Shown here piece by piece: positions 63,803 through 64,000 of a stretch of DNA of 64,000 nucleotides. Both the position numbers and the translations under genes were made by a program. Position 1 is the first letter of the stretch, and each line of letters begins with the position of its first letter. The stretch covers positions 3,534,001 to 3,598,000 of the forward strand of contig NZ_CP036319.1 in NCBI RefSeq assembly GCF_007752935.1, given 5' to 3'. Under the pieces are notes generated by a model. It ran no database searches. It saw only the letters and a program-made list of their open reading frames with translations, and had not been told where the DNA came from. Source of the stretch: Crateriforma conspicua (lineage in GTDB: Bacteria > Planctomycetota > Planctomycetia > Pirellulales > Pirellulaceae).

Positions 63803-64000
63803 TCATCCCTCCCTACGTCTTTTCACCGGCGACGCATGAACGCTGCGAAACCCGGATCCATTCCGCGACCTCTCTTGAAAGTCGTACGGGATCCCCAAGA
63901 AACTCGCGAGCGCACGACAAACAGCCTCAGCGTCTTGTTCGACCTCTTGGTCGGTGAACCGAATGATCCGCCAACCCAAACGTTCGATAGCTTCCTGCCG
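63803..64000 (-). CDS. DUF559-type endonuclease-like protein, C-terminal part
   Basis: The frame is open on the minus strand from the window edge to a TGA at 63803-63805, giving 65 C-terminal residues; the start lies outside the window. The visible ERLGWRIIRFTDQEVEQDAE followed by AVCRALASFLG matches the last strand and helix of DUF559 (a Vsr/restriction-endonuclease-like fold). The conserved catalytic residues would lie outside the window. The basic tail (HASPVKRRREG) is unspecific. The stop codon is directly next to repeat copy D, so the repeat may have shaped the end. Confidence 0.65.
   Translation of the reverse strand, partial: RQEAIERLGWRIIRFTDQEVEQDAEAVCRALASFLGIPYDFQERSRNGSGFRSVHASPVKRRREG

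Overview
The window reads as chromosomal DNA of a planctomycete, most likely a Pirellulaceae member (Rhodopirellula/Rubripirellula-like). The evidence is family content rather than any rRNA gene: two formylglycine sulfatases, a cytochrome-DUF1549/DUF1553 giant paired with a DUF1501 protein, DUF1598, DUF1573 and DUF3467 proteins, a dockerin protein with a planctomycete-style N-terminal export segment, and many signal-peptide proteins without known function. Genes are loosely packed, mostly monocistronic, and change strand often. No rRNA, tRNA or CRISPR array was seen.

Layout. 1-2.0 kb: end of a DUF58 protein and a secreted hypothetical. 2.0-9.5 kb: a rearranged stretch with an IS4 transposase remnant, a redox-dead TlpA-like giant, a palindromic MITE-like element, a duplicated 3' end of the Prc protease gene with its terminator, a membrane thioredoxin, and the intact prc gene. 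9.9-16.5 kb: a PDZ protein, a GNAT acetyltransferase, then dnaA and dnaB. 16.6-22.5 kb: a membrane hypothetical and two sulfatases of different families, all on the minus strand. 22.5-31.4 kb: an accessory island of lower GC, holding a decayed group II intron, four plus-strand genes (unknown, DUF1573, secreted unknown, small Cys-rich secreted protein), a 243-bp tandem duplication and a complete IS4-family element. 31.4-40.5 kb: a dockerin protein, a zinc-ribbon membrane protein overlapping a site-2-protease-like pseudoenzyme, rarA, a DUF1499 protein, floA, a small hypothetical and an alpha/beta hydrolase. 40.7-49 kb: the DUF1549/1553 and DUF1501 pair and a DUF1598 protein. 49.3-53 kb: an FHA sigma-54 activator, a tandem DUF3467 protein and a Maf protein. 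53-59 kb: membrane and secreted unknowns, ndk, an FmdB-type zinc ribbon, a glycosyltransferase, and a repeat-rich spacer. 59-64 kb: the korA/korB 2-oxoacid:acceptor oxidoreductase, cysK, more of the same repeats, and the end of a DUF559 endonuclease-like gene.

Functional links. dnaA/dnaB (initiation and helicase) and rarA (stalled forks) are core replication genes. korAB and cysK are central metabolism. The sulfatases and the DUF1549/DUF1501 pair fit the sulfated-polysaccharide lifestyle of marine planctomycetes. The best candidate for something undescribed is the 25.7-29.3 kb cluster of secreted proteins between two mobile elements. The most concrete sequence-level discoveries are the intron decay (5-bp frameshift), the prc tail duplication, the catalytically dead TlpA and M50-like proteins, and the shared end motif of the IS and the tandem repeat.
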